Below, one piece after another: positions 26,801-32,800 of a stretch of 64,000 nt of DNA. The notes below the pieces were generated by a model. The model made no database searches, was not told where the DNA came from, and saw only the letters and a program-made list of their open reading frames with translations. How positions within the stretch are numbered: position 1 is the first letter of the stretch; the number at the start of each line of letters is the position of its first letter. Position numbers and translations under genes: made by a program. The stretch is taken from NCBI RefSeq assembly GCF_010104355.1, contig NZ_CP044972.1, positions 1,860,001 through 1,924,000 on the forward strand, read 5' to 3'. The stretch comes from Hydrogenophaga sp. PBL-H3 (GTDB lineage Bacteria; Pseudomonadota; Gammaproteobacteria; Burkholderiales; Burkholderiaceae_C).

Positions 26801-29800
26801 GGCGAATCGCCGGCCACATCTTTCATGGTCGCGCGCAGCGTCAGGCCGTCGGCCGAGATGGTGCTGCCGGTGCCGATGCTGGCCTCGTTGGTCATGTCGG
26901 CCACGTTGATGGCCACCGCCACGCCGATGCTGTCGCCCCCGCTGCTGGTCTTGGCCTTGCCATCGGCGCTCGTGGTGGCGTCCATGTTGTTGGAGGCCTG
27001 CAAGGACAGCGTGCCGGTGCCGGTGTTGTTGTTGTCCGCATCGGCCCTGACGGTCAGGCCCGAGCCAATGCTGGCGCGCGCGATGGACTTGGCCACGTTC
27101 AGTCCGATGGCGGCGGCCACGCTCACGTCGCCGCTGCTGCTGTTGGCGCTGGTGCGGCTGGTGCCTTGTTCGTTGGTTCGGCCGGATTTCTGGTCGGCCA
27201 GGCCGGTCTTCTTGCTGGTCTGGTCGTTGGCCTTGCTGCTGCCCGAGTTGTTTTCTTCGCTCTTGTCGGCGCCCACCGCCGAGGCCAGCACGTCGACCGT
27301 GCTCTTGCCATCGGCGTTGGCGGTGAAGGCGATCGAGCCATCGGCCAGGAGGTTGCGCGCGGTGCTGGCCACCGCTTCGTCGCTGACGAAGCTCAGCGCG
27401 ATGGCTGCGCCCACCGCGGTGGCGCCCGCCGAGTCGCCCTTGGCGGTGTTGCTGGTGTTGCCATGGTGCGTGGCGGTGGCGCTGAAGTCGCCGTCGATGT
27501 TCAGGCCGGCGCCGGCGCTGGTGCCCAGCGTGGCCTGGGTCTTGTTGTCGGCCACGACGATGGCGAACGAGCCACCCACCGAGGTCTCGGCGCCAGCGGC
27601 GCCGCCCCGGGCGAAGGTGGTGGTGTCGTGGCTGCCGGTGGCGCTCAGGGTGACGTTGTTGCCCCCCGTGAGGGTGGCACCGTTGGCCACGCGCGCGAAC
27701 ACGTCGTTGTCCACCACCTGCACCACGATGGAGGCGCCCACACCAGTGGTCGCACCGGCCTCGACTTCGGCCTCGGCGCGCGCTTCGCTGTCGGTGGTGC
27801 TGGCCGCGGTGATGCTCACGTTGCCCGAGCCGGCGTCCACGTTGCCCGTGCCCTGGATGCCTGCCTCGGTCACCGAGCCACTGCCGGGGTTGACGATGTT
27901 GAGCGCGAAGGAGCCGGCCACGCCGGTGTCGGTGGCGCTGGCGCCAGCGATGGCCTTGGCCTCGAACACGTGCACGGTGTCGCCCGCGTTCTTCATGGTG
28001 GCGCTGGCGGTGAAGCCGTCGCCGTCCACCTCGACGCCAGAGCCCACCACGGCCACGTTGCGCATGTCGGCCACGTTGATGGCAATGGCCACGCCCACGG
28101 CGGTGGCCACGGATGGCCCGACCGCCTCGCCGCTGGCGATGGCTTGTGCGTCCATGTTGTTCGACGAGGTGAGCGAGACGGCGCCGCCATCGGTGCCGTC
28201 GTCGTTGGCGATGATGTGCGTGGTGCCGCCCAGCAGCGACGCCTCGGCGCGCGAGGCCGAGACGTTGAGGGCCAGGGCCGCACCCACGCCCACCGATCCA
28301 CCGCTGCCGTCGTTGGCCGAGGTGGTGCCGCCGGCCGATTTGTCGGCGCCTGCGTTCTTGCTGTTGGCCACACCGACCTGTTTGTTTTTCTGCTGGTCGG
28401 CCGTGTCGTTGCCGTTGCCCGATTCTTTGTCCTTGTCCGCGCCTTTGGCCGAGGCCGTGGCCTGCGCCAGGCTGGCGCCGTCGGCGAGGGCGCTCAGGCT
28501 CACGTCACCGTCGGCCCGGATGCTGCGCGAGCTGCTGGCCAGGGCATCGTCGGTGACGAAGGCCAGTGCGATGGCGGCACCCACGGCGGTGTCGCTGGCC
28601 TCGGCCTTGCCTTCGGCCTCGGTCTCGGTGTCGCCGTGGTGGGTGGCGGTGGCGGAGAAGTCGCCCGTGATGTTCAGGCCGGTGTCCGTGCCCAGGCTGG
28701 CTTCGGTGCTGTGGTCGGCAATGGTGAGTGCGAACGACCCGCCCACCGCGGTGGCCGTGCCTTCGCCGCCCGCGCCGCCCTGGGCGTAGGTGGTGTTGTC
28801 GTGCTCGCCGCTGGCGCTGAGCGTGACGTCGTCACCCCCAGTGAGCGTGGCGCCGTTCTCGATCTGTGCCTCGGTCAGCTGGTCGATCACCTGGATGGCG
28901 ATGGACGCACCCACGCCGGTCTTGCCGGCCGTGGCCGAGGCTTCGGCCCTGGCCTCGCTCTCGCTGCGGTTGGCGGCGGAGATCTGCACGTCGTTGCTGT
29001 TGGCGTTGACGGTGGCACCCGAGCGAACGGCGGCCTCGGTCACCGAACCGCTGGCGGGGTTGACGATGTTCAGCGCGAACGAGCCGGCCACGCCGGTCTC
29101 CCCGGCCGCCGCACCCGACTTGGCGGTGGCGGCCAGGCTGTGCAGCGTCTCGCCTTCGGCCTGCTTCATGGTGGCACTGGCGACGAAGCCCAGGCCGCTG
29201 ACGTTGGCGGACGTGCCCACGATGGCCACGTTGCGCATGTCGGCCACGTTGATGGCCACGGCTGCGCCCACGGCGGTATCTGCTGGTTTCGGGTCGGCGG
29301 CCTCGGGGTCGGCGCCGGTCACATCCACGTTCGAACCATCGGCCACGGCGCTGGCGTCCATGTTGTTGGACGAGCGCAGGGCCACCTGGCCGCCGCTGGC
29401 GGTGACGGTGGTGAAGCTGCCGATGCTTGCTTCAGCGGTCGACGACGCCACGTTGAGGGCCAGCGCGGCGGCCACGCCAACCGAGCCACCACCACCGCTG
29501 CCGTCATCGGCCGTGGCCTCGGCCGGGGTGTCGGCCGAGCCGGCGCCGCCCTTGCTGTTGGCGGTGTTCTTCTGTTTGCCCAGCTGGGCGTTGGAGGTGT
29601 CGCCGCCTTCGTCTTCTTCGCTGCTGGCGCCGGCCACCGATGCGGTGGCCTTGGCCTGGCTTGTGGCATCGGCATGGGCGCCGAACGCCACGGCGCCGTC
29701 CGCGAGGACGTTGCGCGCGGTGCTGGCCTTGGCTTCGTCGTTGACGAAACTCAGCGCGATGGATGCGCCCACCGCGGTGCTGCCCTGGGCCTGGCCGAGC

Positions 29801-32800
29801 GCTTCGGTGAGGGTGCTGCCGTGGTGGTTGGCGGTGGCCTCCAGGCTGCCGCCGATGTTCAGGGCCGCGCCGCTGCCCAGAGTGGCGCGGGTGGCGTTGT
29901 CGGCCACGGTGATGGCAAAGGAGCCGCCCACGCCGGTGGCGCTGGGGTCGGTCGGGCTGGCGCCCCCGGACGCGTCGGTGGTGGTGTCGTGGCTGCCGTC
30001 GCCCGTGAGTGTCACGTCGTCGCCACCCAGCAGCGTGCCCAGGACCAGGGCCTCGGTGGTGTTTTCCACCACATGCACGGCGATGGACACACCCACGCCG
30101 GTGGCACCGCCACCGGTGACGGCGGCGGTGGCTTCCACCGTGTTCTCGCTGGTGCTCTCGGCCTCGATGAGCACATCGCCGAAGCCGGCTTGGACCACCG
30201 CGCCGTCTTCGATGGCCGCGCGTGTGCCGATGTCGTCGCCCTTGTTGGTCACGTTCAGCGCAAACGAGCCGGCCACACCGGTGTCGCCCTCGCTGGCGCC
30301 CGAGGTCGCCTTGGCGCGTGTCTTGTGCTTGGCGGTGTCGCCACCTTTCATGGTGGCCGAGGCGGTGAAGCCCTGGCTGCTCACGAAGGCGCCGGCACCC
30401 AGCAAGGCCACGTTGTCCAGGTTGGCCACGTTGAGCGCCACGGCCACACCCACCGTGGTGCCACCGTCGCCTTCGGTGCCCGCAGCCGCGCCATCGGCCA
30501 CGGCTTCAGCATCCATGTCGAGTTCGCTGCTCAGACTGACTGCACCTGTGGCCGTGACGGCAACGGGCGCGACGATGGAGGCGTCGGCGCGGGCGGACGC
30601 CACGTTGAGGGCCAGCGCCGCCGCCACGCCCACCGAGCCACCGTTGCCATCGTCGGCGCTCTGGCCGGCGGCGTCGCCGTCGCCCGATTTGCTGTTGGCC
30701 AGGGTGGTCTGCTTGCCGACCTGGTCGTTGGCCGAGCTGTTGCCCCCGCCGCCTTCCTCTTCGCTGGTGGTGCCCTTGGCCGATGCCTTGGCCTCGGCCA
30801 GGCTGCTGGCTTCGGCCACCACGGCAAAGCTCACGCCGCCTGCGGTGGCGGTGATGTCGCGCGCGGTGGTGGCCACCGCCACGTCGTCCACGAAGCTCAG
30901 CGCAATGGCCGCACCCACGGCGGTGCCGCCCACGGCGTCGCCCAGGGCTTTTGTGGTGGTGTGGCCGGTGTGGGTGGCGGTGGCGTCCAGGCTGGCCACC
31001 GTGAGTTCGTTGCCCGATTCCACGACCGCCTGGGTGGTGTTGTCGACCACCGAAATGGCGAACGCGCCGCCAAAGCCCACGCTGTCGCCCGCACCGCCGG
31101 CCTTGGCGGTGGTGGTGGTGGTGTAGGTGCCCGTGGCGTCCAGGGAAACGTCGGCGGCACCCGTGAGGTCGGCGTTCTGCGCAATGCGGGCCGACGAGAG
31201 GTTGTCCACCGAAGCAACGGCCACCGAAGCACCGATGCCGTTGTCGGCATTGGGGCTGTCGGCGTCCACCACCACGGGCTGTGCGGTGGTGGTGGCGGTG
31301 GTGGTGTTGGTGGCCGAAAGGCTCACGTCGGTGCCTGCCGCCAGGGTGGTGTCGGTCAGCACGGCGGCTTCCACGCTGGTGCTCAGCACGTGGATGGCGA
31401 CCGAGCCCGCCACGGCGTTGTCTGTGGATTGACCCGCACCGGACGTGGCGGTCACGCTGTAGCTGTTGCCGGCGGCCAGGGTGGCCGACACGTTCACGCC
31501 ATCGCCTGCGTCGATCAGGACGGGGCCGCCGATGCTGGCACTGGTGGAGCTGTCGGAGAGGGCGAACGCCACGGCAATGCCCACGCCGGTGGCCGCGCCG
31601 CTGCCGGTGTTGCTGCCGTCGGCGGTGGTGGTCACGGTTTCGGTGGCCTGGGCGCTCACATCGACCGAGCCATCGGCGCTGACGCTGCCGGTGGTGTCGA
31701 TGCCGGCGGTGGTGCTGGAGGTGAAGAAGGACAGGGCGATGGCGCCGGCGAAGTTCACATTGCCGTTGGCGGTCTTCACCTTGTCGTTGGTGTCGACGTC
31801 CTTGTCGGGGTTGTCCAGGCGTTGCTGGGAGCGGTTGCTGCCGTCACCTTCGCTGGCACCGCCGGCGGTGGAGGTGGCATCGGCCACCACGGTGGCGGTT
31901 TCGATGGCCTGCACCGTGACGTCGGCGTCCGCGCCCGTGGCGTTGATCGTCGAGGTGCCGGTCACGGCGGCTTCGGTGGTGAGATTGACGATGGTCAGCG
32001 CCAGCGTGGCGCCGATGTTGCCGCTGTCGGTGCCGCCGTCGGCGGTGGCGTTCACGTCGGCCAGGGTCTCGGCCTTGAGGCTCACGTCACCCGACACCTG
32101 CAGGTTGGCATTGCCCGAGACCACGGTGCGGGCCTCTGTTTCCAGGTAGACGATGGTCACGGCCGCGTCGGTCTGCGGGCTCTGGGGGGCGGTGCTGTCG
32201 TCGGCATCGGCCACCAGCGTGTAGCCCACGTCCACCTTGGCGTGCGCCAGCAGGCTGCCCGCGCTCAACTGCGTGTCGTGCACCTTGATCTCGGCCGAGC
32301 CGAGCACCGCCAGGCCGGCGAGCGCGAACACATCGGTGCCGAACTCGGCCGGATTGGCGTTGATGTCGAAGGTGGACGTGGCGGTGAGCACCACGGCACC
32401 GGCCACGTTGATGGTGGCGCCGGTGAGGTCGATCAGGGCGCCACTGTCGGCCACCACGTACAGCCCCAGGTAGCTGCTGGCCAGTGGCACCGTGCCGTCT
32501 TCCTGCACGTCGGCTGTGAAGGTCAGGGCGCTGGCGTTGATGGTGCTGTTGACCGTGATCGACTCGGCATTGACAACGATGGCACCCGCCGTGACGGTGC
32601 CGGCAAAGGTGATCTCGTCGTTGCCGTCTTCGCCGTTGATGGTGAGGTTGGCGGTGCCGAGGTCCAGCGCGTTGACCGTGAGCACGTCCTTGTTGAAGAA
32701 CGGCACGCCCAGGTCGCCGCCGAGGTTGATGGTCAGGCTGGTGCTGGGCTTGTTGAAGGTGATGGACTCGAAGGTCGGGATGCCCGAGACCGAGGCGAAC

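Noticed and set aside
25990-31850. CRISPR-like or tandem DNA repeat array
   Set aside because: The repeats are long, diverged and in frame within one coding sequence; they reflect protein modules.
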